This document shows, piece after piece, positions 1-8,459 of a stretch of DNA of 64,000 nt; position 1 is the first letter of the stretch; each line of letters opens with the position of its first letter. Both the position numbers and the translations under genes were made by a program. Location: assembly GCA_023715865.1 (NCBI GenBank), contig JAMBOW010000001.1, positions 2,356,001 through 2,420,000 of the forward strand. The letters run 5' to 3'. This stretch comes from Neobacillus mesonae (GTDB taxonomy: Bacteria; Bacillota; Bacilli; Paenibacillales; Paenibacillaceae). Under the pieces are notes generated by a model. The model searched no databases. It was not told the origin of the DNA and was given only the letters and a program-made list of their open reading frames with translations.

Positions 1-407
1 ACACCGGGATCCGAGATATAACCGTATATGTAAATCGTATCTTTGTCTTCCCTAAATGGAATATGAAGCCCTCTTAGCATAGAGATAAAATCATCAGCTA
101 TATTAATAATCTCAGGAGACAGCAGTCTTCCTCTGCTCCTTTCAACCCTTGGTCTGATTCGAATCCACTCCACTGCATAGAATGGAATCAGCGGTTCTAT
201 CCAGTCACCCATGTACCACACATCATTTTCAAAGGCTTCGGGATAAGGAGCTTCATCAAGCACATATTTGATCTGATATGCTGGCGGAAAGGCAAGCTCA
301 TGGAGTACCGCATGCTGCAGCTGCTCCCACTTCGTGTTATTCATCACGGAGCTGAGATACCGTTTCTCAATGGTATCCAGCACCTTTTGCTTATGTACGG
401 AAATCAT
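1..407 (-). CDS. Hypothetical protein, C-terminus cut by window edge
   Basis: An open frame of 135 codons runs from an ATG at 407 off the left edge without a stop. The ATG has a good ribosome binding site (AAGGAAGG about 8 bases upstream). The protein is soluble, acidic and tryptophan-rich, with segments such as NNTKWEQLQ near residue 23 and DVWYMGDWIEPL near residue 62. From memory this resembles the small uncharacterised DUF6678-type proteins, but that is a weak recognition and no function can be given. It lies 23 bases downstream of the Nudix gene and reads in the same direction. Confidence 0.75.
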   Translation of the reverse strand, partial: MISVHKQKVLDTIEKRYLSSVMNNTKWEQLQHAVLHELAFPPAYQIKYVLDEAPYPEAFENDVWYMGDWIEPLIPFYAVEWIRIRPRVERSRGRLLSPEIINIADDFISMLRGLHIPFREDKDTIYIYGYISDPG

Positions 408-430
408 CGTAAAGCCTTCCTTTTCGTGTT

Positions 431-919
431 TTAGGTCCTTTTTATAGATTCTTTCAATGTTATTTTTGTTTCCTGATCGTACACCCCATAAATCTCAAAG
501 GTTCCCTCTTCAAAAAACAATGGAAATCTCCTGCTGAACCAATCCTGCATCGGGTAATTTAAGGCCTCCTTGATCGGGATCCACTCCAATTCACCTTCAG
601 GCGGATTCTCCAAGAGCTCTCCTTCAAACGATGTAGCCAAATAGTTAAATACCATATATCTATAGTTCTGTTTAGGATCAACATATTCGTCGAGACCTTT
701 ATATACCAAATCCTTTACTCTCAGTCCTGTCTCCTCCCAAACTTCACGAATCGCACCTTCGGTCAGGCTTTCGGGAAAATCCACCTTTCCTCCGGGACCG
801 ATCCAGCCTGGGAACCCCATTCGATTCGGTCTATTCACTAACAATACCTTGTCCCCATCCTGCACCAAGCACATGGTGTACATAGCTACTTCGATTTTAT
901 GTGAGTGATGATGTGTCAT
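431..919 (-). CDS. Nudix hydrolase (MutT/8-oxo-dGTP diphosphatase type)
   Basis: The 162-residue protein carries a complete Nudix box at residues 44-66 (G-x5-E-x7-R-E-x-x-E-E-x-G-L), which binds the divalent metal and cleaves a nucleoside diphosphate linked to another moiety. The length and the FPGWIGPGGK lead-in are typical of the MutT-like 8-oxo-dGTP diphosphatases of Bacillota; the actual substrate is inference. The start is the ATG at 919, with AGGGGA 11-12 bases upstream. It is preceded by the terminator of the three-gene group at 987-2076, so it probably has its own promoter in the short gap. Confidence 0.88.
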   Translation of the reverse strand: MTHHHSHKIEVAMYTMCLVQDGDKVLLVNRPNRMGFPGWIGPGGKVDFPESLTEGAIREVWEETGLRVKDLVYKGLDEYVDPKQNYRYMVFNYLATSFEGELLENPPEGELEWIPIKEALNYPMQDWFSRRFPLFFEEGTFEIYGVYDQETKITLKESIKRT

Positions 920-947
920 CTTTAAAGTTGTCCCCTATTCGATATGA

Positions 948-974
948 TAAAAAAAGAAGCCCCGTTGGACTTCT
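948..974 (-). terminator. Rho-independent terminator after the 987-2076 gene group
   Basis: Read on the minus strand, AGAAGTCC and GGGCTTCT pair around a four-base loop and are followed by a run of seven T. It sits 13 bases after the stop of the small membrane protein gene. Confidence 0.7.
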
Positions 975-986
975 CTCTTTGGTTGT

Positions 987-1295
987 CTATTTCTTGTAGG
1001 CTTTGAAACCAAAATAACATAGCAGCGATATTATTGAAATGCAGGATAGTGTCTTAATGTAGAAATAAATTGAAAACATAGAGATTTCAAAAATATACAA
1101 AAAATCAACACCGGCTGCATTTCTTTTAAAAGCTGCCTCATTTAAAAGAAGTACATTAAGGATTAAAGATAGAGCGAATGTAAACAAAGATAACTTGGAC
1201 AGATATTGCTCATCCTCGGATTTAAATATGAAGATTAAAGAAAATACAATGCAAATGAATAATAATATTAATTCCATAAGAAAACCAGCCTTCAT
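987..1295 (-). CDS. Small membrane protein, unknown function
   Basis: The 102-residue product is very hydrophobic, with about three membrane segments (near residues 5-25, 33-52 and 70-97) separated by short charged loops. No family is recognised. The start ATG overlaps the stop of the upstream acetyltransferase gene by four bases (ATGA), so translational coupling is likely; a second ATG six codons later (MELILL) is a possible alternative start. It is the last gene of a three-gene unit closed by the terminator at 948-974. Confidence 0.6.
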   Translation of the reverse strand: MKAGFLMELILLFICIVFSLIFIFKSEDEQYLSKLSLFTFALSLILNVLLLNEAAFKRNAAGVDFLYIFEISMFSIYFYIKTLSCISIISLLCYFGFKAYKK

Positions 1296-1846
1296 CTCAA
1301 TTCTAGAAAATCTTTAACATTGCACAGCCAAACCATATGAGTCGTATCCGGTCCCCAGTAATCCTCAACTACAGCATAGGGCTTGCCGAATTTGTGCAGC
1401 CACTTTTGTTGTGCAATTTTATACCCGCTGTCCAGACAAAACTTCTCAATACCCCGTTCATTAAGGGTGGCTGTCATAGCTTTAATTAATGCAGAGCCCA
1501 CACCCTGCCCCTGATAATTAGGCAGCACGTATAAGCTCCCCAGCTCACCCACATCATCAAGCTGATGCTCCGTACAGATTCGGATATCCTCCCCGCAAGG
1601 AGCATAGGAAATGCAGCCGACGATGGTATCATCGATTTTTGCCACAAGTAAAAAAGCCTCCGGTCTGGACGAGTCCAGGGATAAGCGGATTAGCTTCTTC
1701 TTGCTATGGATTTCCTGCTCCATATCTTCTTCCAGATGACCGATCCCTTCTTTGGCATACGTATCAGGAATGGTCGTCTCGAATAATTTCTCAGCGATTC
1801 CAGCTTCGGCTGGAGTAAGATGACTTACTACTACTTGCAGCTTCAT
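1292..1846 (-). CDS. GNAT family N-acetyltransferase
   Basis: The 184-residue protein has the acetyl-CoA binding motif A of the GNAT fold, with LYVLPNYQGQGVGSALI around residues 105-121 (Q-x-x-G-x-G). The conserved C-terminal part ends with a strand typical of the fold. Substrate unknown. Both ends overlap neighbours by four bases (ATGA), with the 77-residue gene upstream and the small membrane protein downstream, so the three genes almost certainly form one transcript. Confidence 0.85.
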   Translation of the reverse strand: MKLQVVVSHLTPAEAGIAEKLFETTIPDTYAKEGIGHLEEDMEQEIHSKKKLIRLSLDSSRPEAFLLVAKIDDTIVGCISYAPCGEDIRICTEHQLDDVGELGSLYVLPNYQGQGVGSALIKAMTATLNERGIEKFCLDSGYKIAQQKWLHKFGKPYAVVEDYWGPDTTHMVWLCNVKDFLELR

Positions 1847-2076
1847 TCTTTCATTTCCCCGCTAACTCCGTAATAGTGTTTATAGCTGTGCATGCCAGCA
1901 AGATATTCCATGACACCTGCCCCGCACAAAAGCACTGCATCAATGTATATCCCAGCATCAAAATTTTTCTTTTTGGCTTTCCATATATACAGCGTATCTT
2001 CAACCATACCTATTGAAAATAACATCATACATAGCAGCTTCAAGTATTCATTATCTTCCGCGTCTGTATCACTCAT
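1843..2076 (-). CDS. Hypothetical small protein
   Basis: The 77-residue product has an acidic N-terminus (MSDTDAEDNEY), a hydrophobic segment at about residues 12-25 and another at about 43-60, and a basic stretch between them (KAKKK). No family is recognised. It is the first gene of the unit with the GNAT enzyme, whose start it overlaps by four bases. The ribosome binding site before its ATG is weak, which lowers confidence a little. Confidence 0.55.
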   Translation of the reverse strand: MSDTDAEDNEYLKLLCMMLFSIGMVEDTLYIWKAKKKNFDAGIYIDAVLLCGAGVMEYLAGMHSYKHYYGVSGEMKE

Positions 2077-2116
2077 TTTAACACGCCGAGTGTCCTTATT
2101 TCTTGGTAAGCACGCT

Positions 2117-2482
2117 TTACAGCCTGCTCAATTTATCAATCGCCTGCTGATCAGTTTCCAGGAAAAAGATATGTCTTCCCTTGTTGCTCTCATATATAAA
2201 ATCTTTGAGACTCTTGCTGTCATATACAGAAAAGTCGCCGACTATAGCAAGCGCCGTCTGATAAGTCACAAACTTCTGCATAATTTCTCCTGCAAGCCTT
2301 GTCTTCAAATCAAAAAACGTCTCCGTAATGGCCCCTTTATTCAACACGATTCTGTCGCACCCGGTTTCATATTTAACAGTCGCCATCAAATCCAGAGCCG
2401 ACTGAACATCTTCTATCTGGACACCCTCCGTGCGGACCAGTGCTACTTCGTTCCCATTCTCTTTTACTGTCGTTATTTGCAT
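2117..2482 (-). CDS. DUF4180 family protein
   Basis: The 121-residue protein matches the pattern of the DUF4180 family: an N-terminal strand pair, an ALDLMATVKYETGCDRIVL segment and a C-terminal DFIYESN...FFL region. Members are widespread in Bacillota as single small soluble proteins of unknown function, often near acetyltransferase or methyltransferase genes. The start at 2482 has an excellent ribosome binding site (CAGGAGG, 7 bases spacing). It is separated from the next minus-strand gene by a short gap and may be monocistronic. Confidence 0.75.
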   Translation of the reverse strand: MQITTVKENGNEVALVRTEGVQIEDVQSALDLMATVKYETGCDRIVLNKGAITETFFDLKTRLAGEIMQKFVTYQTALAIVGDFSVYDSKSLKDFIYESNKGRHIFFLETDQQAIDKLSRL

Positions 2483-2514
2483 GGCGAACCTCCTGTTCTA
2501 TAAACAAAGAAAAT

Positions 2515-2540
2515 AGGAGATAAGCTTATACGCTTACCCC
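2515..2540 (-). terminator. Possible Rho-independent terminator after the glycosyltransferase gene
   Basis: On the minus strand a nine-pair stem with G-U pairs (GGGGTAAGC against GCTTATCTC, six-base loop) is followed by C and TATTTTCTTT. The T-run is imperfect. Confidence 0.4.
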
Positions 2541-2611
2541 CTTAATATGATTAGACATGAATGATCAATTTCCTGTTTTATATGCAAATAACATGATTTG
2601 CTTTCTTAACA

Positions 2612-3625
2612 TTAATAAACAAATCTGCGCTGCGCCCAGTAACTGAATACAAAAATGGATGCTTCGGTCAGAAGCTTTGCTGCCACAAGGGGAATGATAA
2701 GCTTCTCGTTATAAAAATAAAGTAATCCGTAGTTAAGCAGCAATACGAGCACGACAAGGGCAAAATATTTAGGCAAGGACTGATATACCTTCTTCGTTGT
2801 GCTTCCTGAGAATACATACTTCCGATTCATGGTGTAGTTAAAAATGGAGCTGCACAGCCTCGCGGCTGCGACGGACAGAAACAAATTGCTGCTGAAATAA
2901 TGAATTAGAAACAGGAGAGCAAAGTCCAGCAAAGCAGACAGCAGAGACGAGGTGCTGAACATGATAATCGGCAGATAGACTCGAAAAGAATCTGCCAGCG
3001 GCCTGAAGTGTGAGGATTTATTCTCATCTAGATAGACCGTATCAATAAACTCCTCGGTAATGGGATACCCCTCTCGATGTGCCGTCAGCAGCATATTCAT
3101 CTCATATTCAAACCGATCTCCGGGAATGAGACACAGCCAGTCAAGCATGGAGAATGGAAATCCCCGCAAGCCGGTCTGCGTATCATATACCTTGTTTCCT
3201 GTTGTTATTCTAAAAACACCGCGTGTCACAGTGTTGCCGAAGCGGCTGCGCAGAGGCACTTTACCGCTGAAATGACGGCTGCCGAGTACGATGCCCGGTC
3301 TTGTTTGCTTCTCTAATAGTTCAACAATCCGTTTGATATCATGGGGCAGGTGCTGCCCATCGCTGTCCGCAGTAATGATTGGCCCTGCCATCCCGGCTTC
3401 CCGGATATATCTGAAACCTGTCTTCAGCGCGTTTCCCTTACCAAGATTGATCACATGGGAAAGTACAGTACACTTCAAAGACTCGGCTAATGCAAAAAAT
3501 TTGTTATAATCCGGACCACTCCCATCGTTAACAATAACGATCGGACCAAGCTTATAGTTATGAAGCTGGATCACCAGCTCAATTAGGCGTTCATCCGGCT
3601 CATAGGCTGGAATCAGAATCGTCAT
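2612..3625 (-). CDS. Glycosyltransferase family 2 fused to a GtrA-like membrane domain
   Basis: The first 210 residues are a GT-A fold glycosyltransferase of the polyprenyl-phosphate type: VIVNDGSG near residue 30, ADSDGQH (metal-binding DxD) near residue 88 and the NLGKGNALKTGF signature near residue 60. Residues from about 220 to 337 form four hydrophobic segments with the GtrA pattern (ending YWAQRRFVY), thought to move or anchor polyprenyl-linked sugars. The product probably charges undecaprenyl phosphate with a sugar for surface polymer decoration. It starts two bases after the stop of the phosphodiester glycosidase gene, so the two are very likely cotranscribed and functionally linked. 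Confidence 0.85.
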   Translation of the reverse strand: MTILIPAYEPDERLIELVIQLHNYKLGPIVIVNDGSGPDYNKFFALAESLKCTVLSHVINLGKGNALKTGFRYIREAGMAGPIITADSDGQHLPHDIKRIVELLEKQTRPGIVLGSRHFSGKVPLRSRFGNTVTRGVFRITTGNKVYDTQTGLRGFPFSMLDWLCLIPGDRFEYEMNMLLTAHREGYPITEEFIDTVYLDENKSSHFRPLADSFRVYLPIIMFSTSSLLSALLDFALLFLIHYFSSNLFLSVAAARLCSSIFNYTMNRKYVFSGSTTKKVYQSLPKYFALVVLVLLLNYGLLYFYNEKLIIPLVAAKLLTEASIFVFSYWAQRRFVY

Positions 3626-3627
3626 CG

Positions 3628-4620
3628 TCAGTCACTCTCCTTAATATAGAGAATATCGCTGACACCGCGTTCTTTATTTCTGCCTTGGGGATTATTGACG
3701 ACTCGGCCCATGAAGTACATGGTAGAGGAACCGCCACCGTCCAGATTGTAGGCTTCTGTCGCTCCCAAATCTGACATCAGCTGTGCCAGCTCATTTAGCG
3801 TCATGCCCCGGCTGTAGCCTTCTGCTCTCCCATCAACCACAACGAATACATAATGATTTGGCTCAATCATCCCGATCGCCGTCCGGGGATTGGCGTCTTG
3901 AATGGAACGGTTGCCGAAATTATTATCGATTTGGACGCTGCTGAAATCCCCCGTAATTTCTCCGTCCTGAATGAGGATAGGCCCGAAGGACAGTGTGTTG
4001 GTCACTCCTTCTTCGAGCAGCTCCGACGAGCTGGTCTCCGTCTCATCATATGTCTTCATCGTACCATCCTCAAACAGCGCCATTGCATCCCTTACCGGAT
4101 TATCCCGATACACCGTACCGTTGCGAATAATCACTCCGTCATCACGGAAACCGTAGTAGTCCCCATTGATGGCAAAGATCGCATTTTTGCTCGCAGCAAT
4201 ATCCGAGGTATCCTCCGTTATGTTGGTCCCAAAGCTGTCATCCGCAAAAGCAGCACTCAAACTGCTGGAGTCGCTTAATACAACATCGGCCACATAATAA
4301 GTAATCTGATCTGAACCGGATCCCGTCTCTACCTGATCAATTTTGATCTGAACATCGTCGCTCGTGTAATTCCAGTCATCGTAACTCGCATCCGCATCGC
4401 TCACTGTCGCATCACTTACTGTCGTATCCGTTGCCGTTGTATTTGATTCACTTGTAGTAGCTGCAGAGCTTTTCTCATCCGATACGACAACCTCCACATG
4501 ACGAATAAGATAGCGATTAGCCAGGCCGTATAGAATGCTGCCAACTGCCAGAACAATAATTAAAGTAAGAATGATCCATTTACGCTTAAATGTCACCGCC
4601 AGCGTTCTAAACTTGTTCAT
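3628..4620 (-). CDS. Membrane-anchored phosphodiester glycosidase (NAGPA domain)
   Basis: The C-terminal 200 residues match the phosphodiester glycosidase family, bacterial relatives of the mammalian uncovering enzyme that removes GlcNAc from a phosphodiester: AINGDYYGFRDDGVIIRNG, then NPRTAIGM, then VVVDGRAEGYSRGMTL, then AYNLDGGGSSTM near the end. The start is taken as the ATG at 4620 (GAGGGG ten bases upstream), giving 330 residues with an anchor helix at about 15-34. The frame is open further upstream, but that extension would translate a terminator hairpin. After the anchor comes a Thr/Ser/Asp low-complexity stretch with short repeats of TVSDA. The catalytic domain should face outside. 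Confidence 0.82.
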   Translation of the reverse strand: MNKFRTLAVTFKRKWIILTLIIVLAVGSILYGLANRYLIRHVEVVVSDEKSSAATTSESNTTATDTTVSDATVSDADASYDDWNYTSDDVQIKIDQVETGSGSDQITYYVADVVLSDSSSLSAAFADDSFGTNITEDTSDIAASKNAIFAINGDYYGFRDDGVIIRNGTVYRDNPVRDAMALFEDGTMKTYDETETSSSELLEEGVTNTLSFGPILIQDGEITGDFSSVQIDNNFGNRSIQDANPRTAIGMIEPNHYVFVVVDGRAEGYSRGMTLNELAQLMSDLGATEAYNLDGGGSSTMYFMGRVVNNPQGRNKERGVSDILYIKESD

Positions 4621-4703
4621 TTCAACAAATCCCCTCTTCAAAAGTTCTTTAAGGTGAGTATAAAAGGGGTAGCTTAAATGAATCTGAACTAAGGAATGAG
4701 GAA

Positions 4704-4752
4704 TAAAAAAGAAGACGATACCTTTGTCCAAAATGCGGATCAGGTCGTCTTC
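4704..4752 (-). terminator. Rho-independent terminator after the methyltransferase gene
   Basis: On the minus strand GAAGACGACC pairs with GGTATCGTCTTC (two-base bulge) and is followed by TTTTTTATT. It lies 49 bases after the methyltransferase stop and separates that gene from the glycosidase/glycosyltransferase pair. Confidence 0.8.
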
Positions 4753-4800
4753 CGAGTGTATATATTCAGCGCAATTGCAGCGATTTATCAAACAAGTCTG

Positions 4801-5592
4801 CTAATTATTCCTTTCTTTTTCTCCCTTACTGCCTAGGAATAAAGCAACTCTATGCTCCTTCTCAATGGTTCCTCCTGCCCGGTCAACAGAAGTCTTGATC
4901 CGTTTGAACAGATCATTCTTCACAGCTTCAGGAAGCTGTCTGTGTCTTGAATTTGTATTTAACAAGGATATGTAGTCATCGCTTGTAAGCCGTTGAATTT
5001 CTTTATATTCCTTCACGATTAGATTGGAGAACAAGCCTGTTTTTTCCGTTATGCCCCTTCTTTCCTTAACCATTTCTTCGGGAGAGGGAGAAGCGGAATC
5101 ATCTAGGTGAGGGGCCAGCTCTTTGTAATGAAGGCGAATCTCATTATGTATTTCATCAAACATAGGAACATGTACCGTCCAGAAAAATGCCATCGCTCCC
5201 GAGCTGCCAAGAAGCTCCCATACTCGCCGGTAACCAAAGTCAGGCTCAATAAAATGAAATGCCGTACCCGATATCGCCAAATCAAAAGGTGAGCCTTCTC
5301 CACTCCAATTTTCAAAGGCAGTGTTAATCACTTTTACAGACGGATAGGCTTTAAATTTATCGGAAGTAAACTGTGCGAGTTGATCTCCTAATTCAATACA
5401 CGTAAGGTTGGTAAATCCTTTACTCACGAACCCTCCAGTCGCTTGACCAGTCCCGCAGCCGATTTCAAGAGTAGCATGACCTGTTCTAAGATTCGAGTAT
5501 TCGATAATATCGTTAAACATGGTTTCAGGATAAGCCGGCCTGTACCTGTCATACGCTTGGACAATGTGATTAAAGGTTTCTTTATTCTCCAT
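4801..5592 (-). CDS. Class I SAM-dependent methyltransferase
   Basis: The 263-residue protein shows the SAM-binding motif I LEIGCGTGQATG at about residues 42-53, an acidic residue ending strand 2 (CIELGDQL) and the LAISGTAFHFIEP motif IV region near residue 107. This is the pattern of the small-molecule methyltransferases related to trans-aconitate and ubiquinone/menaquinone enzymes. Substrate unknown. The start at 5592 has a strong ribosome binding site (GGAGGGG). It has its own terminator downstream. Confidence 0.85.
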   Translation of the reverse strand: MENKETFNHIVQAYDRYRPAYPETMFNDIIEYSNLRTGHATLEIGCGTGQATGGFVSKGFTNLTCIELGDQLAQFTSDKFKAYPSVKVINTAFENWSGEGSPFDLAISGTAFHFIEPDFGYRRVWELLGSSGAMAFFWTVHVPMFDEIHNEIRLHYKELAPHLDDSASPSPEEMVKERRGITEKTGLFSNLIVKEYKEIQRLTSDDYISLLNTNSRHRQLPEAVKNDLFKRIKTSVDRAGGTIEKEHRVALFLGSKGEKERNN

Positions 5593-5635
5593 TACATTTT
5601 CCCCTCCTGCTCTTATGAAATAACAAAGGTCTTAG

Positions 5636-6166
5636 TTAATTGCTGAATCTGAAAATCATTTTATATCCATCAAAGGTGTCTCCTAATTCTTCAATAAAAT
5701 CACCACTGCGATAATTCCCTATCGTCTTTCTCCAAAATTTCTGCCCAACCATGTTACGTTCAGAAGGATTCGTAAATAGCTCCCAATTTCCTCTGAACCG
5801 GTCAAAGACCTTGACTGCCGCTGCCTCAGCAATCCCTCTTCCTCTAAAGGGTTGAAGCAGAAAAAATTCATTAACGAAAAAATCAATTCCTGGTGAGCAA
5901 TGCGGCGGTGTGGCAATGAGTATAAATCCTGCCGGAATAGAGTCTACTTGGATTAAGAAGGGAAATAAAATGTCTGGCTTCTCCCACCAAATGTTCTGCA
6001 CATCATATTGATCCATCAGCGTCTTGTAGTCGTCTGTGTCTTCATATATTCCATAGCTGTTAGGGTAACGTTCGTAGTGCTGGGATAGATCGTAGAGATA
6101 TAGAGGATACAAGTTTTTAATGATGTACGAATTTTCGATTGAGGTTAATTCTACGTTTAAGTTCAT
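5636..6166 (-). CDS. GNAT family acetyltransferase
   Basis: Starting from the ATG at 6166, three bases after a perfect AGGAGGAG site, the protein has 176 residues. An upstream in-frame start exists but would place the ribosome binding site inside the coding region. The GNAT fold is indicated by FFLLQPFRGRGIAEAAAVKVF (R-G-R-G-I, motif A) in the middle and a C-terminal RNMVGQKFWRKTIGNY segment. It closely resembles in layout the acetyltransferase at 15815-16309, so the two are probably paralogues. Substrate unknown. Confidence 0.8.
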   Translation of the reverse strand: MNLNVELTSIENSYIIKNLYPLYLYDLSQHYERYPNSYGIYEDTDDYKTLMDQYDVQNIWWEKPDILFPFLIQVDSIPAGFILIATPPHCSPGIDFFVNEFFLLQPFRGRGIAEAAAVKVFDRFRGNWELFTNPSERNMVGQKFWRKTIGNYRSGDFIEELGDTFDGYKMIFRFSN

Positions 6167-6392
6167 TTTCTCCTCCTCGGTATGACACAACCAAGAATCC
6201 TTTCTTAATCGATTCATGGGTCATATAGTCTCTTATATAAACAACTTAATAGAGCTCAGTGTTTCCATGATTTTTCTCTATTGTTTAAATGTGCACTCAG
6301 CGCGGTATACAAAAGATGTGAGCCTTTTTTTGCTAATTTGTACTACTATGATTCGAAAAGACGGATAGCTTATCCAAGGAGGGAAAAAAGAT

Positions 6393-7646
6393 TTGAAAAG
6401 TAGACTTGTCAAACCGTTCACTCTTTCCATCATTACCGCACTGATAGGGGCTTCGCTTCATACGATCCCCGCTGCGGCACAGGACCGAGACCTCCCAACA
6501 TCCGGTTATGGACAACATGAAATCATGTACCACTGGAATCATCTGGATTGGAATTTTGCCGATCCGGCGATGGAGCAGGAATTTGATGAACAGCAGCACT
6601 GGAAGCAAGCCCTGCCAGCCGGGATTAAGACAGATCAAGCCGGAAACACATACGTATCCGTTCCGCGAAGAGCAGAAGGCATACCGGCAACGATGAATAA
6701 AATCGTGATGGAAGATGGGAAGCCGCTTCTGGAAGCTTTTCCTGACTGGAATTGGAATGAAGAAGGAAATCCGAATGCGCTTCAGCACGTGCTAGGTTAT
6801 GAGATTGATGAGCAAAACAGAATGTGGATGCTGGATCAAGGCCACCTGAATGGAGCACCTTCACAGGATGGAGCACAAAAAATTGTCATCTGGGATCTGA
6901 CGAAGGACAAGCTGGTCGATTCTATTCCGATCCCTCATGAAATTGCCCCATACGATACCTCGATGCTGAACGATCTGGTCGTAGACAACAAGAACGGGTA
7001 TGTGTATATCAGCGATTCAGGTAACACCGTCCAGGGCACGGTCAGAGCCGGCATAATTATCTATAACATAGATACCGGTGAATTTAGACGCGTGCTGGAT
7101 CGTCATGAAAGCACACAGCCATATCCAGGCTTTGAGTTCTCCATTGCGGGACATCCCGTTCAGGAAGATCGCCCTGTACAGACAGGCGTTGATGGCATCG
7201 CGTTGTCTGATGATAGATCTACGTTATACTATTCTCCGTTAACCGGCCGCAACCTGTATTCCATTCCTACATCGGTTCTTCAAGATTTTCAGTTGCCGCA
7301 GGAAGACATAGCTGGTAAAGTAAGACCGATTGGCAGTAAAGGCAGTAACAGTGACGGAATATATGCAGATAATCAAGGCAACATTTGGTACACCATGCTG
7401 GAAGGACAAGGGATTGGATACTATGATACAGATACAAGAACCTTTCAGGACTTTGTCACTGATGATCGGATGTTATGGGTAGACGGATTGTTTATAGATC
7501 AGAAGGGCTCTGTTATTTTTAACAGCAACCGCCTGCATCAAATGTTTGGAACTCCTGAAAAGATCGATTGGAACAATCCATATAACTTGATCGTATGGAA
7601 GGTGGATATTGGAGACGGTCTTCGTTCCTATGCATACAGTAAATAA
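6393..7646 (+). CDS. Secreted major royal jelly protein family protein
   Basis: The 417-residue product starts at a TTG with an ideal ribosome binding site (AAGGAGGG, 8 bases). Residues 1-29 are a signal peptide (basic start, hydrophobic core, cleavage after AAA). The mature part carries the beta-propeller pattern of the MRJP/yellow family: VSVPR near residue 89, MWMLDQG near 148, LNDLVVD near 194, YISDSG near 206 and LYYSPLTGRNLYSIP near 280. Bacterial members are often named L-dopachrome tautomerase-related; no enzymatic activity can be assigned. It is a single-gene unit with its own terminator, transcribed against its neighbours. Confidence 0.82.
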   Translation: MKSRLVKPFTLSIITALIGASLHTIPAAAQDRDLPTSGYGQHEIMYHWNHLDWNFADPAMEQEFDEQQHWKQALPAGIKTDQAGNTYVSVPRRAEGIPATMNKIVMEDGKPLLEAFPDWNWNEEGNPNALQHVLGYEIDEQNRMWMLDQGHLNGAPSQDGAQKIVIWDLTKDKLVDSIPIPHEIAPYDTSMLNDLVVDNKNGYVYISDSGNTVQGTVRAGIIIYNIDTGEFRRVLDRHESTQPYPGFEFSIAGHPVQEDRPVQTGVDGIALSDDRSTLYYSPLTGRNLYSIPTSVLQDFQLPQEDIAGKVRPIGSKGSNSDGIYADNQGNIWYTMLEGQGIGYYDTDTRTFQDFVTDDRMLWVDGLFIDQKGSVIFNSNRLHQMFGTPEKIDWNNPYNLIVWKVDIGDGLRSYAYSK

Positions 7647-7684
7647 CCCTCCTTGAGATAACTCAACATAGGAAATAGTTAGCT

Positions 7685-7721
7685 AAGGGGAAGAGAAGTC
7701 TTCCCCCTTATTTTATTTGAC
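7685..7721 (+). terminator. Rho-independent terminator after the royal-jelly-family gene
   Basis: TAAGGGGAAGA pairs with TCTTCCCCCTTA (one bulged C, four-base loop) and is followed by TTTTATTT. Confidence 0.75.
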
Positions 7722-7778
7722 AGGTGTCAACCTGCCCCATTTTTCAATATTTCAAGTTGATCTCGTATTTCACATCCA

Positions 7779-8459
7779 TTAACTACCCCATAATTCCTCA
7801 TCGTAAAAATCCAAACTAAGGGCCCAGCCGTAATGTTTATATTTCTTATCATACACTCGCCGGGTATAGTCATCGATATGTTCGTGTTCATGGTAACCGG
7901 GGAATCGTTCAAACAGTTCTCTCCCCTCTTTTTTTATGCTGATTGCATCTTCTGACATATGCTGAAATATCATGGGGCTTCCTACTAAAAATAATGTATC
8001 GTACCGTTCTTTAATATCCAGAAAATCTTTATGCTCTCTATACCAATATCGAATAGGTTTGGTTTTCCTCTGCTCCATAGCGGCAGGTATCACTTCTTTG
8101 GTTTGATATGATCCCTTCTTCATTAAAGATCTGAGTTGCTTCCAATCTTTCGTGTTGAACTGAAGCGAATGATGCATGAACACCAAATCATTGCCGGTGC
8201 CTTTAGTAGACCATCTTTCCATGAGATATTCAGTCAATGGGTTTTGTTTGCTGGGTAAATAAACGATAATATCTTTCATCCGAGTCAGTATCTTAAGCAG
8301 TTCAGATAAGCGTTGTAAGCTACCCTCATCTGCACAGATAACAACGGAACGAATTCCGGCACTCACAACGTGCAGACCTAATATCTCTTCAGTAGGTGTG
8401 ATTACTTTATAAGATTTTTTTCCGAGATTCACATGGCAGGTATAGTATGTTTTATTCAT
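7779..8459 (-). CDS. Hypothetical protein
   Basis: The 226-residue soluble protein is not recognised. Its first 80 residues alternate beta and alpha segments (SAGIRSVVICADEGS, then IIVYLPSK) like a small nucleotide-binding or receiver-like fold; the rest is rich in charged and aromatic residues and ends FYDEELWGS. The ATG at 8459 has AGGACG eight bases upstream. It is flanked by AT-rich gaps and has no obvious partner gene. Confidence 0.6.
   Translation of the reverse strand: MNKTYYTCHVNLGKKSYKVITPTEEILGLHVVSAGIRSVVICADEGSLQRLSELLKILTRMKDIIVYLPSKQNPLTEYLMERWSTKGTGNDLVFMHHSLQFNTKDWKQLRSLMKKGSYQTKEVIPAAMEQRKTKPIRYWYREHKDFLDIKERYDTLFLVGSPMIFQHMSEDAISIKKEGRELFERFPGYHEHEHIDDYTRRVYDKKYKHYGWALSLDFYDEELWGS

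Noticed and set aside
1892..2503. 203-codon plus-strand open frame opposite the DUF4180 and 77-residue genes
   Set aside because: It is antisense to genes with ribosome binding sites and recognisable families, and its composition is atypical.
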